Source of the DNA: Lophius americanus
Taxonomy: Eukaryota; Chordata; Actinopteri; Lophiiformes; Lophiidae
Length of the DNA stretch: 64,000 nt
Assembly: GCA_037951165.1 (NCBI GenBank)
Contig: JBBDHG010000030.1
Location: 2,363,501 to 2,427,500, forward strand
Direction: 5' to 3'
Shown here: positions 22,138 to 34,851 of the stretch, one piece after another
How the letters are laid out: every line of letters starts with the position of its first letter
How positions within the stretch are numbered: the first letter of the stretch is position 1
The notes under the pieces: model-generated
The model's database searches: none
Told to the model about the DNA's origin: nothing
The model's input: only the letters and a program-made list of their open reading frames with translations
Translations under genes and position numbers: made by a program

Positions 22138-23398
22138 TTTTTATGCTTTTTACCCTTGTTTTATTCTATTTCTATCCATTTATGTACCAGTTTTTCTCTA
22201 TTTCAACTTCAATTTGACCGAATTATAATTATTCTCCCGATTTTATTAAAACATTTCAAAGGTTTCATTTATTGTCTGTGCATTATTTAGGCATGTTGAC
22301 ACGGAATGTGATGCGTTGTTTTTGTACAACACAATTACAAAGAAGCCAATAGAAAAAACGCCAGGAGGCAAAAATGTGCGAGGTGAATTACGTGAATGAG
22401 GATACATCCTCATTTGTTTGGGATCGTGACATGAAGATAAAACAAGGTTAAAGATGCAGGATAAGGGGAGGAGCTGATCGGAGCCGTCTGTCTCCACCCA
22501 CAGGTAATTCTGTGAACTCAGAAATGTGGGCGTCAGATTTATAAATATCTTCTTATAATTCTAATCTGAATTTTAAAGCAAAAATGGAGAAAACGTGTTG
22601 ACAGACTGCAGAGGGATTACAGAAAGGATTTAAAATAACATACTTTCTGACCAGTTCTGGCTCCTCTGAAGCCTTGAATTGTCCCCATCTACTTGATCTG
22701 TGTAGAACTCTGCAGCCTTGTTCATCTGCTGGGCTTTTTTAAACTTCACCGTGATGGCGAGCAGATGATGACAGGATTTTATTTTTGTGTGAACTGCTCC
22801 TTTAAAATCTTCTTTAAAGTAATCCACATCTACTGATTTACGTTAATTAGATTAATCTCAGACTCGTGTTTCCCTTTCAGAGTCAAATCTGAATAGCATG
22901 AAGCAAAGTGCTGCGTTTAAGGACCCGGTGTCCAGAAATCCCTCGTCAGCTAAGCCGCGTCGCTCGCCGGGGTCAAAGTTAAGACGCTGCACTACTTTGG
23001 AGTGTTTAGTGTCAAGTTGTCATGAAAAACATCTCCAGTGTCATCCGTTTAATCCGCGCTTAGCCGCTTTTATCCGGGAGCCTTAATTCCGGGATGAGTG
23101 GCAGCGGCGTCCGGCTCCATCCAGAGGAGACGAGCTTCGAACCCTCCAGGAAGGTATTTCGGCTCACGCAGCTCCCGCGTTTATGAACGTACGCAGAAAT
23201 CAATCTGAGCGTCGCTCCTCGGAGCCCCAGGCACACGATCCCTGGAGTCAGTGACAACAAAGCAGCTGAAGACAATCGGCTGCCCTGAGCGCCTGCAGGT
23301 GATCCATCTCTGCTGGATTTGTAGACATTCACACAAAAGCCATGTGCTGATAGTAGCGCCACGGGGTGTAATGGTGCTGTCAGCCGCTCCGAGAGCAT
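22138..23398. other. Upstream flank of kcnh8, no recognised gene
   Basis: Unique-looking sequence. It becomes richer in CpG between about 22920 and 23300, where several CGC/CGG clusters occur. That fits the upstream edge of a promoter region but is not proof. No ORF here looks real. Confidence 0.4.
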
Positions 23399-23860
23399 CC
23401 TCCCTCTCTCCTCCCTCTCTCCTCCCTCTCTCTGTACCCCCACCACAGATGAAAACAGGTCCCTACAGAGGATGGCAGCATCTCATTGGCTGGCCGCTCA
23501 CAGGAGTGGATGGGAGCAGCAGAGAGGCGATAAAACTATCCGTCTGAGGCGTGGAGAGGTGCAGACATTTTCTTCCTACAGATGGAAAGCTCGGTGGACT
23601 TAGAGGATAACTTACCCCCGGCTGGAATGAGCTTCAGACGAGCTGGATCTCACCTGGATTTCATCCCTCCGTGCAGCTCCCAGTCCCACTGGCACACCTG
23701 AACCTCCTGTCTGCCGGAGACGCCCGGCCGTAGATGTGCATCCTCCTCGTGACCGGCTCCGGAATCTCACCTGCAAAGTTTCCTCCTGGTTTGCACCGGC
23801 TGCGTCTCTGGGATGGTGTGACCTCCTGTCAGCTTCTGGCCGTCAAACGTCTGGGTCAAG
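23399..23860 (+). promoter_or_regulatory. Putative kcnh8 promoter and 5' leader
   Basis: A CT-rich mirror-like tract (ctccctctctcctccctct) lies at about 23399-23435, an inverted CCAAT box (ATTGG) at 23485-23489, and a weak TATA-like gataaaac at 23529. These stand before the long leader that carries the start codon at 23861. The transcription start site cannot be fixed from sequence alone. Confidence 0.4.
23582..23701 (+). other. Upstream ORF 1 in the putative kcnh8 leader (39 codons)
   Basis: ATG at 23582, stop TGA at 23699-23701, in the same frame as the kcnh8 start but terminated 160 bp before it. It matters only if the transcript starts upstream of 23582. Confidence 0.35.
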
Positions 23861-23936
23861 ATGCCGGTGATGAAGGGCCTCCTGGCCCCGCAGAACACAT
23901 TTCTGGACACCATCGCCACCCACTTCGATGGCACCC
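23734..23936 (+). other. Overlapping upstream ORF 2 in the putative kcnh8 leader
   Basis: ATG at 23734 is 127 bp before the kcnh8 ATG and in a different frame. It runs through the main start codon to the exon 1 donor. In spliced RNA it ends two codons into exon 2 at TAA 35606-35608. Such an overlapping uORF usually lowers translation of the main ORF (general knowledge). Confidence 0.4.
23861..23936 (+). CDS. kcnh8: kcnh8 exon 1: start codon and PAS-cap
   Basis: 76 nt, codons 1-25 plus one base. The start matches the invariant ELK N-terminus MPVMKGLLAPQN. Residue 21 is His where mammalian paralogues have Arg (from memory). Donor is cacc/c-gtgagt. Confidence 0.93.
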
Positions 23937-26900
23937 GTGAGTAAGCCCTCCTTACCTCGTAAAGGTGATGGGAACAGCAGAACAGGGGAATGTGGAAATG
24001 AAGAGCTCAGCCTCGTCTCTGTGGAGGGTGAAGCTCCTAAAAGGTTCGAGAGAGATAACCGTTCCCCAAATAACTGAAAAGTTGTGTTTTATTTTAGGAA
24101 CTTAAACACTAAACAGACTAAAACACACATTTAGTCAGGAAGATGAAGCTTCTCCTCCTGCGGACTGACGCAGGGGGATATTAGAGGAAAGTGTAAGAGT
24201 GATCTTTTCTTGGATTGTAGACACGACAGGAGGAGCTTCATTTCACATCTGCAGGCCAAACACAAGGAGTCTCATGTCAAATCCATTATTTGTATACTCC
24301 CCAGAGAACTCTCAGGTCTGAATCCCTCAGTCAAAACAAAAACCCGAGGTGAGGAGTCCTTTGGTTGTTTTGGTCCGCCCTGAGGCTCTGCCGCCCTGAG
24401 GTGCTGTCGGGAATGTTGATGTTGCTAATAGCAAATTAACGTCTTTTAATAGATTTGTATTGGAGTGAGTCCGTCATTTTCGCCCGTGATGACCTGCTGA
24501 TTTCCGTGCACGTATACGTGTGCACGTGTGGAGGAGTGTCTGGGGAGACGAAGCTGCGCCAACGCAGCTCAGATTCCTCATGACGTGACTGGAAGCAATA
24601 AATCCAGAACCCCATGACTGAAAAACCTGTGAGAATAAAAAGTTCTTCTTCTGTCCAGGCTGAACGTTATGGCAGAGATGTATGGCAGATGAAGGAAGTC
24701 ATAGTTTTAAGAGGAGAAAGTCAGATTATTGAGAAATGAAACCCTTTCACATGGTAAACTTAACATTAGAAGAGTTAAGGTGTCACATTTTTAAGAAATG
24801 TTTTTTACAAAAACAGGATTCGTTGTAGAAAACACATAAAAAGTACAGAAAATAAAACTGCTTTCATGACAGACATGCAAAAACATGTTTATATATAATA
24901 ATTTAAAGCTTTATTGACAGAACTTAAACTCAAACTGATGCAATTTACATTAAAGCCTGAGTTGGTTTCTGGAACGTTGTGCTGATATTTTATTATTTTC
25001 TTTGAAATTCAGGGTCAAGGCTGCCAGAATTATTTTAATCCATCGAGCAGTTTATGTGTAAAAACTGTCAAAATCCTACAATGTTCAAAAAAAGAGAAAT
25101 AAAAGCCCGACTCCACCTGGTTCCTAAACCTCGCAAGAGCTCTTCCTGTCACATGACCAACTCTTCTATTGTCTCACAGTTGATACATAAAAACATGGGG
25201 TTGAAAACGCCTCCCCTCGTACCCAATTCCTGACTCCGCCCCTTTGATTTCTAATCCTTGAATCTAACGGGTCCCTCCTCGCTGCTCGCTACAACCTGCG
25301 AGGTTTCAACAAAAGATGTCTCATAGATTTTGTGAAGTCCTGCTGACAGACTGACAAAAGGTCGGACTGATTGACCAATCCACACTCTGGACCAGCAGGT
25401 CAAGCTCTCTCCTCGGCGTCCTTCAGGTGGCTGTGAGTCACGTATGATGTCACAACAGAATGGCTGCGTGAGCGGCGACATTAAGCCTACGATGTTTTAT
25501 ATCACTGTGTCCCCGAAACCCAAAGATCCTTCATTTTAGAAGAAGAAGTCAAAAACTGTTTCATGGATCATGTATACATTTTAAACCCGCATAGGCTTAG
25601 AGTGAGGAACAACTGGAGTGATTTTTGCAAAGCTCGGTTCTACGCTTCCGAAAGTAGGAGGAGCTTTATCTACAAAACTTTTCAGGCCATAATTTCTCAT
25701 GGATTGATCCGCTTTATTCCAAATTGGTGCATATAAATGGATTAGAAGAGATATATCTAGAATGTTTCTTATTTTACTCAATAGTTCAACCAGGGGTTTG
25801 TAAGATGCAGGGCATTGGGGGTCTTTTGGGGATAAACCCGTGCTGTTGGGGATGGCAGTTTAGGCTTAGTTAAAATAATAAAAATAGAAATGATATATTA
25901 CTGTTTACTGCTTATACATATATCAGTATATAGGCAGTGAATGTGATCATTTAATGATTTAATTATTACATGAGAATCCTACCGGTAGAATCTGAAATCA
26001 TTTCGGCGTCATTCTTTGCTTCATCGTCAAGAATATTTCCCAAATGGTGTTTTTCTTCATGATGATGTAATATGAATCAACCTTCTACCAGCTTTCATGG
26101 CTGTTCAATATTCATTTATACATTTTTCGACGTCATGGACTTAGAAAAAAAGAATCCCTAATGTGAAGATACTGTCATTGTTGAGAATGATTCATAATGG
26201 TACATCAAAGAAGTTTTCATGTCAATGTTTTTGCGAGATAAGTTTAAGAAGACTTTAAGAACTTAATATTACCAGAACGAAGTCTAAATACTACAAGTAG
26301 AAAGCAAGTCGTAACATTAAACATCGTGAGATTAAAGTTGTAGCAGTCAAAAAAAATAGTTAACATTCTGACACTGAACTTGTAAAGTTACAAGATTGTA
26401 ACTTATAAATTGTGATATAACATCAAAATTATGGGACAAAAAAAAATTCAATCCGGAAAGCAGGTTTTGTGCAACTCACAAAAAAGTAGAAAGAAATCCT
26501 GACTCCACCCATTTTTATGATCCTCATTGACATTAAAATGAGCTCTTCCTGTCACATGACCAACTCTTCTAGTAAGTGGTCACGTGACAGAAAACTGAGC
26601 AGCTCTGTTATGAAGTTTCATCAAAATCTGTCACTCAGTTTATGCATAATAGGTGGTTGTGTAGAAAAATGTTCTCGCCAAATCCTCCTTTTATCGGTCC
26701 TCGCAACACGCCTCATCCTAACATTCGTCCATTCATTCATTGTCCTTCACCGCTTAAACAGACATAACAGAATAATAAGTAAACTACAGTAAGTAACAGA
26801 GATAATGTTGAAAATAAAATATAGTAAGCCAAGTAATAACAATAGTTATAACTTAGTAATAACAACAATTTGAAGGAACATTTTTAAATTTGTCAGGGAC

Positions 26901-29900
26901 AGACGAAAATTCAAGTAAAAACAACGAATTGGCACCTCAGTTTTTACAATGTTTTTATAACTGGATTTAAATCTGAATGTAATGTTCAATTTCTTTCTAG
27001 AACACAATGAAATTTAGGTTTATTCTAGAGGATTGTGCAAAACAACCGAATGATCAGAGTTATAAGACAGCAAAGTATTAGTTCAGCTCAAAAAAAGCTA
27101 AGAATGTTCTGCAAGATAAAATAACAAATATCTCGCCACATTGTATGGGTGTGAGAACTTTTCCTGAACAGATAGATCGTACGCTGTAGAGACAATTCTG
27201 TGTTATGTGCCGTAACATTCGAGCAGCTGTTGTTTCCGGAATTTTGTCACCAACATTATGACCACCATGCAAAAGACGTTACGCTAAATAACCAAAGAAA
27301 ACAGACATAATATCAAACTGTTTACAGTCAGAGAGTCAATCACATAAAATGATTGTAAATTACAATAAATTCTGATTGTCTACATTGTTATTGTAGAAAA
27401 TACGATACGCAAGATGGTTTCATCGTTCAGACGTCCTTTAGAGAGAATGATGCTTTTAAAGGAATCATGCAGTGACGCTGCTGCAGCTCTTAACAGTCAT
27501 TTCTACAAACAGATTTCACAGCCTAGTTTCAGTGTGGGGATCAAAAAAAGGGACGATTTAAGTTGATGTCATCTTTGAGACGAGGAAAGCAGGAACTGAC
27601 GGGGTAAGCCGGTGGCGCTCTCTCCGTGGCGTCCATCATCTGATCACCTATGATGTCATGGCAGTTAAGATTTCAGTTCCTACGATGCTTCATCACAAAT
27701 AAATGAATCACGACATTGCTGAAACCACCGACAACTCCCCAGACCTCGCAAGTCGGATGAGGGGTTTTCAGAAGCAATGTCCATGAAAATAATGTCGGAT
27801 GAAATCGACCTTCTGATCGCCGCTTCAGCCGCCGGGCGGCGGCGACGTTTCTCCTTGACTGGTTTCTCTTGTTTTGCACCTTGGAGCCCCTCAGGGGAGG
27901 TTGTGGCTCGTTGTAAACAAATGCTGCAGGGAGGCTTGTGCCGTTGTCGCCTGTCGATCCCTCCGCTGCTGCAGCCTGAATGGAAGAGAGAGAATATACG
28001 GGGAGAAACGCTGACATTACGGCGTAATTGATGTGGAGAGTGAGCAATTACAGATAAAGCCTGTGAGTCAGACGTTCTAATGAGGCGATGGGGGACCTCA
28101 GCCCACCGACACGCTGTCGCTCATCAATAACACATCTGTAAAACACAAATTAGGATCAGGGAGATGAGGAGTCGCTCATATCGAACACGGAGATGCTGTG
28201 AGCTGAGTCAGAGGAGGGATCTGGGGTCGTGACCCCATGTCGTTAAAAGTGTCATCTCCATAGGGTTCGTCGCTGGTTGACCTTCCATTTCCTAAATGTT
28301 TTATTTCTTTCAACAATCATATAATCTTTTCAACAAACCAGAACAAAAAGCACAAATTATGACCAAAGAATTTACTATTTAAATGCGGTTCAGTAATTAA
28401 ACAAATTTAAATATTGAAAACATATTTTTAACCCTCTTATGTCGTGCTAAGCATTTTGGTTGAGCCTGTTTATAAAGTTACCCAGTGGCTACATGTATAA
28501 ACTGAAGAGTAAGGGGCCGAGGACGGAGCCCTGGGGGACACCACAGGTCAATGGGGCCACCGAGGAAGCAGCATTTACCTTTGGCTATTGAGAAAAGTCC
28601 TATTTAATACGTAGGATTTGTTTTCGGCATATTAAAGCATGTGAAGACTTACTAAACAGAATTACGTGACTTGGTTAAACCAAAAAAAAATTTCAAATTA
28701 GGGTTGAATCATTTTCAATAAACACTCTTTCCCAAAAGGCTGAGCTATTCTAATTAGAAATATTCTCTCTCCAATTATTGAAACTGTTTTCAATCAAAGG
28801 CTGATTATTTTTGACTGTTTGTGAACATGCTTACCCAAACAATTTGTACTTTTATGATAACTAAGATCTTAGATTAATGATAATGGATGAATAATGAATT
28901 AAATACAAAGAATTCCCACTTTCTTTCATGTTGAGGACATTATAAGGGTTTAAGTTTTCCAGGTTTGTTTCCGTGTCATGATTAGTTTCTAGGTTAAAAT
29001 GTTGACTCTGAGGGTTTTTATGGTCCTTTTTGTCACTCGTGAAGATGGTGCGTTCCACAAAACGAAATAAACTCAAAACAAATCGCAGTCTAGTTAATTT
29101 TTAACATAGAGAATGGACACCCCTTTCTTCTGAATTAATACCAGAACCAGTTTTTGTTTTTTAAGAAAAAAAACCTCTCTGGTTTTGTTGATGACACTAT
29201 TTTTTAATTTATACTCCAGCCTGAGTCCCTTTTAACGAATCTAACGATCCGAACCTCTGAGGTCTTTACTAAAGCGTGACATCATCTCGCTCCAAAGTAG
29301 AGAGAGAATAAAACTGTGAGCGAGATTTTATTCCCAAGCCGCCAGCAGGAGCGGCTGAGAACCCGCGGCTCCAAATAGCTCCCTCCCTGTTGCCGGGGCG
29401 ACGGGGTCCCGCCACTTGACTTGGATGATCCTTGAAGAGCTTTGGTCTTTGAGACCAAGATGGTCCGCTAAAGAGCAAACCCTTCAATCAAGGACTTTTT
29501 CCACCGCATCCGCCTCTCGTGTCAGAGAGACGGAGAGAGTTGCATTGTGGGTTGGCAGCTGGGATTCATTCTGTTGCAGCGCCCTGAAATACTTGACTTC
29601 TTCTCACATTTGAGTTTGACATGGAAGTCAGATAAAAGTAGAACGTTTCTAAGCTTAACTCTGAGATTCTGGTGACGTCCCGACTTTGAGACACTCCCAT
29701 GAGTATTTAAGTTTGTACACCTCTGAGCCTGGACTGTTTCACTGTATGAACCTGGACTGTTTCACTGTATGAACCTGGACTGTTTCACTGTATAAACCTG
29801 GACTGTTTCACTGTATGAACCTGGACTGTTTCACTGTATGAACCTGGACTGTTTCACTGTATGAACCTGGACTGTTTCACTGTATGAACCTGGACTGTTT

Positions 29901-30558
29901 CACTGTATGAACCTGGACTGTTTCACTGTATGAACCTGGACTGTTTCACTGTATGAACCTGGACTGTTTCACTGTATGAACCTGGACTGTTTCACTGTAT
30001 GAACCTGGACTGTTTCACTGTATGAACCTGGACTGTTTCACTGTATAAACCTGGACTGTTTCACTGTATGAACCTGGACTGTTTCACTGTATGAACCTGG
30101 ACTGTTTCACTGTATGAACCTGGACTGTTTCACTGTATGAACCTGGACTGTTTCACTGTATGAACCTGGACTGTTTCACTGTATGAACCTGGACTGTTTC
30201 ACTGTATAAACCTGGACTGTTTCACTGTATGAACCTGGACTGTTTCACTGCGTGAACCTGGACTGTTTCACTGTATAAACCTGGACTGTTTTACCGTATG
30301 AACCTGGACTGTTTCATTTTTTGAACCTGGACTATTTAAATATACAATTATTTTCTTGTCCCACGATTTTGTTGTTATATTACAATTAACAAGTTACAAT
30401 CTTGTAACTTTACAGCTTCAGTGTCAGAATGTTACCATTTTTCTCAGGTAATGTTACAACTTTATTGTTGCGGTGTTACAATTTGCCTTTTAATGGGCAG
30501 AAACCTCGAGCATATCCAAGACTCAGGGTGGAAGGCCTACTGACATGACCGGTTGGGT

Positions 30559-30598
<40 letters not shown>

Positions 30599-33500
30599 AA
30601 CAGAGGGTTGGGGGCTGATTGTGGGGGGGGGTGGGGGTGGGGAGCAGTGATGACATCAGCTATGGTAATCCAGTGTCAGCAGAGATCTCCGGTTGATAAT
30701 AACATTAATAGTAATGTAACATTGAGCTATGGATAATGGGGAACTACTACGCAATGATAATAATAATATCATATATCAATCATATATCAATAAGATCATG
30801 ATGATGGTGATCATCATCATCATCATGTTGTAATCAGTGGACATGGAGCAGGTCCACAGCAGCAGATTTAGTCACCAACCATTTGACCTTGCAGGGGGAA
30901 AGGCACAAAGACTCCGGGGAAGAAGTCAAGTTAGTAACATGCATTAATCCATGGTGACCATGGTAACCCGGTAATACATTTTATTCTGACTCCTCCTGTC
31001 AGTGGCTGTAATGATATGGCTGATTGGTGAGTATATAAGTACATGTAAATATTCATTTTTGCAGCTTGTTGCTATCATTACTCCATGCTCCTCATCCCGT
31101 CGGAGTATTTCGGTGGCGCCTCTGATCGGACTCTGACCTCGGGGAGCAGCTTTGCACAGAAACATTCCCTGGGAGGAAACATTTTTCTCATCTGGAGTAA
31201 AGAATGAGCGACATCAGTGACCTTTAGGCGCCTCCGTCATGGCGTTCGCTCATGGTTGCTCCCAGTGGAGCACAGTGTACGTCTGAGCTCCGACGCCGGT
31301 TTCATCCATGGCGTCATGTTTGCGTATTGATCCCTGAGGGTAACAGGATTTAAGACCCCCCCCCATCCATTCAACCTCCCCGCCAGCGTGTTCGCTCTGA
31401 CAACCGCCATCGCCCGGCGGGTCAGAGTAACCACGGTACGGCTGCAGACGGAGATAAGACTCGAACCAAAGCGGAGACAGGACAGAGCGTATTGTTGCCG
31501 CGGTGACGGGGACACAACGGATCTTTTCTCCATCCTGCTGCTGTTCTCCTCATCCTAGTTTTACAGGTTTGATCTCGTTCTCAGTTCTGATCCCTCCAGA
31601 TCCGTCCCCCATCCGCCGCCGCTGCTGTGTGACGGCCGGCAGGTTTTCCACAGCTTTCTGCGCTCGGAATGAAAAGACGACAAAAAACATCGGCCATTCT
31701 TTATTCCACTTCCCCAACCCTAACCCGTTTCTGTCTGGGTTCTCCCTGTTTCTTCTCACAGAACCATGAATAAAGGTGAACTGGTGTCCCCGAGGAACCT
31801 GTTGCTGGGACTGAGGTTGTGTGAGAGGAGTTCTCAGCTCAGATAAAGAGGTGGAGTCCGGAGTTTTTATCATCGCTGATGGATTATCTCCATCATATCA
31901 TTCCACTTCCTGTAACCCTGTGTGAGAGGGCCCACCTCCAGGACCACGGATAATAGTGACACATGACCTCGATGTCTGTAATTACAGGGCATCTATAACA
32001 CAATACATGACTCGGTTCTTATGTTTCTGAAATGTGACTTATGACTTTCATGTCTCTACGAACTTTGACTTTTATGTCTTTATGTATGAAGGAAGTGACT
32101 TTTACGTCTTTGTGGCATGAGGTCTTGACTTTGATGTCTTTTTAACAGATGACTTTGATGCCTTTGTGAGCTGTGACTTTTATATATCGTTCAAATGAGA
32201 AAATAAATGAAGCACTTTGGATTGCCCTGTTGCTGAAATGTGTTGTATAGATAAAGTTGCCTTGCGTTACTTGATGACCACAGTTTGTCATCACGCCTAA
32301 AGATCAAACTTAATATGACTCCATCCAGCGCAAACGGACAAGAGCAAAAGAGTCTCTTTCTTTTCTTGTTCTTGTTCTTGTTCTTGTTCTTGTTCTTGTT
32401 CTTGTTCTTGTTCTTGTTCTTCTTCTTGTTCTTCTTCTTGTTCTTCTTCTTGTTCTTGTTCTTCTTGGTCCTTCTGACTTTAGTCTGCTGTAACTTCCTG
32501 TTATTAGGCCAAACCATCCAAAACGTTTGGACAAAAACGTGGTTCAGTTCGATCCAGACTTAGACCACCTCTTTTTGTTGGACCGACTGGCTGTTTGATT
32601 CAAACCTGGGTTCGGTTCCGAGGGGAGGTTTCACAGGTGGACCTCTTGTCTGGATCAAACGAGGAAGGTGAGGCAGATCATCTGAAGCTTCTCGTTTGAG
32701 ATTTTGTGTGGAAGTAAGTCACAAGAACTTTCGGTGTAGTGTTTATGGGATGAAGGAATCTGGACCTGATGCTGGTGCTGTAGAGGGGCGGGCCCGTGGA
32801 GAATCCCCATGTGACCCACACCGGTCACATCTTGAAAAGAAGAGAGACTTAGATAACTCCAGTGATGAATGTTCCCCACGGCGTGCAGCAGCCATCTCTG
32901 ACTCACCTGGCCTCCACCTGCATGAAGGACCGATTCAGTTCTGCTGAGTGCAGACTTTCTCGGGTCACATGGTTACGTAAAGCAGAGATGAAAGCGGTTT
33001 CTCTCCACTCAGCGTTTAGGAAACCGTGGAACGTGAAAGAGAGGCCGTGGCTGTTCTTCACCTCCTGTTCAGCCGTTCCTTCTGCTTTTAGACGGATCCG
33101 TTCATCTTTAGTCATCAGTTATGAAACCCGTGCAGCACTTTACAGAACCAAGAACCTCCTCCGCCTGGTGATGGATTCCGCTAATGCCCGTCTCTTCCCA
33201 TAATCCCAAAGTGACAGTTTAGTTCCAGCTCAGCGCTGAAAACGAAAAGCCGTCCCCGATGGATCGTTCCGTGGTTCTCCCTCTGAGGGGGTTCAGAACC
33301 ATCTCTCTCCGGATGAAGGCGTCTCCGCCTGGCGTCCTGACAAGTTTGATGTTTGATGTTTTCAGTTCAGCCGTCCAGCGAAGAATGATGTTCATAAATA
33401 TGAGTAAATATTTACATGAATATGAAATCACACCTCATCAGCAGATGATGTTTGATCTTTTGTTGGTAAACAAGATCACCGGAAAACCGACGGACGGATT

Positions 33501-34815
33501 TGAACTTTTACTCATGGTTATTCATGGTTGCACTTTTTTTGGAGCGGATTACATTCAGGTGGCGTCGCCTGATGACATCACGATGTTTTCCTGACCATCG
33601 TGAGATAGAACACTCTTTAAATTCTTTTTGCCAATAACTCTGTCAATGTTAAACGGATTTGCTTCAAATTTAATGGGCACATGCAACCTGATCCCTGAAA
33701 TTGACCCACTGGATGTGAAGTGGATCCGGAACCGGACGTGGAATTTATGATGGAATTTTTGTCGTTTTTAAGGCCTGTTTAAAAAAAATTGTGAAAAATT
33801 CCATTTTGAATAAATTGATCCGAGAGTCTGTGCGCAATAAGTTCATTTAGGATTAATAATATAAAGCAGTTCAAATAATAACTAATTATGAAGTGGTTAT
33901 AAGCCAAAATTTATAAACGGTGAATTTCCTCCACTAGGGGGAGCTTTATTTCCCCAAATTATCGGGCCATAATTTCTCAGCCGTTGGTCCGATTTAATCC
34001 CAATGTTGTGCGTATGATTGGACTCCAGGAGATCTACCTCATACGCGTCATATTTACTCTATAGGTTGTGTTGGTTTTCTACGAAAACACTTACTTTCCG
34101 ACATGACTTCACATTTAACGTGACTTCAATACGAGGATTTCTTTCACAACGCAGTGGATGGGGTCGCTTTGGGGTTACATGCTTCATCCTCTGAACCTGG
34201 CGGATCCTCAATCCTCAAGATATGAACCCATCAACATGCCTGGTTTAGTTGTTTTTCTTCTACCATGATGCTTCTAATGTTCCAGAGAAATGAAACAGGT
34301 TGAAGGAAAGACAATTACCTCTCTGGATATGCATGAAGCGTTTAATAGGGTTCTCCTCCCTCCTGTTGGAGGGACATCTCTTCAGTAACTTTTATATTAA
34401 CCGACGCGGGTCAAAGCTTGACCTTCTTGGTGGAGAGGAAGCCTGGATTTCCTTCATTAATTTGTTTATTTTGTTTAACTGCCGTCTGCTTTTCTCCCTG
34501 CTGCGTCGGATCCTTCCCTCTCACTAATGAAACTGTGAAGTCAAGCCGTATTCATTCATATTCATGCGTCTGCAGGGCAAAGGTCAGAGAAACTTGTCTG
34601 CTGCTGGAGGATGTCGGCTTTCCTTTGAAATGCAGATAAAAGGATCTCTGTCAGGTTCATGGAGCCTCCTCGCTTTTTTTTTCTCCATCTGCAGCTCCGT
34701 ATGCCCAGCGTGCCGTCATTACTTTGAGATCAACAGGTGAGCAGACGGAGGCGGGAGGAAGCTGACAATAATCCAGTGTTTGATTGATTTGAAATAATGG
34801 TCTCCCCTTCATCTG

Positions 34816-34851
<36 letters not shown>

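Noticed and set aside
27230..27272. Possible Tc1-like end (caccaacattatgaccacca)
   Set aside because: Only about 15 bp resemble a terminal repeat, with no matching transposase or second end nearby.
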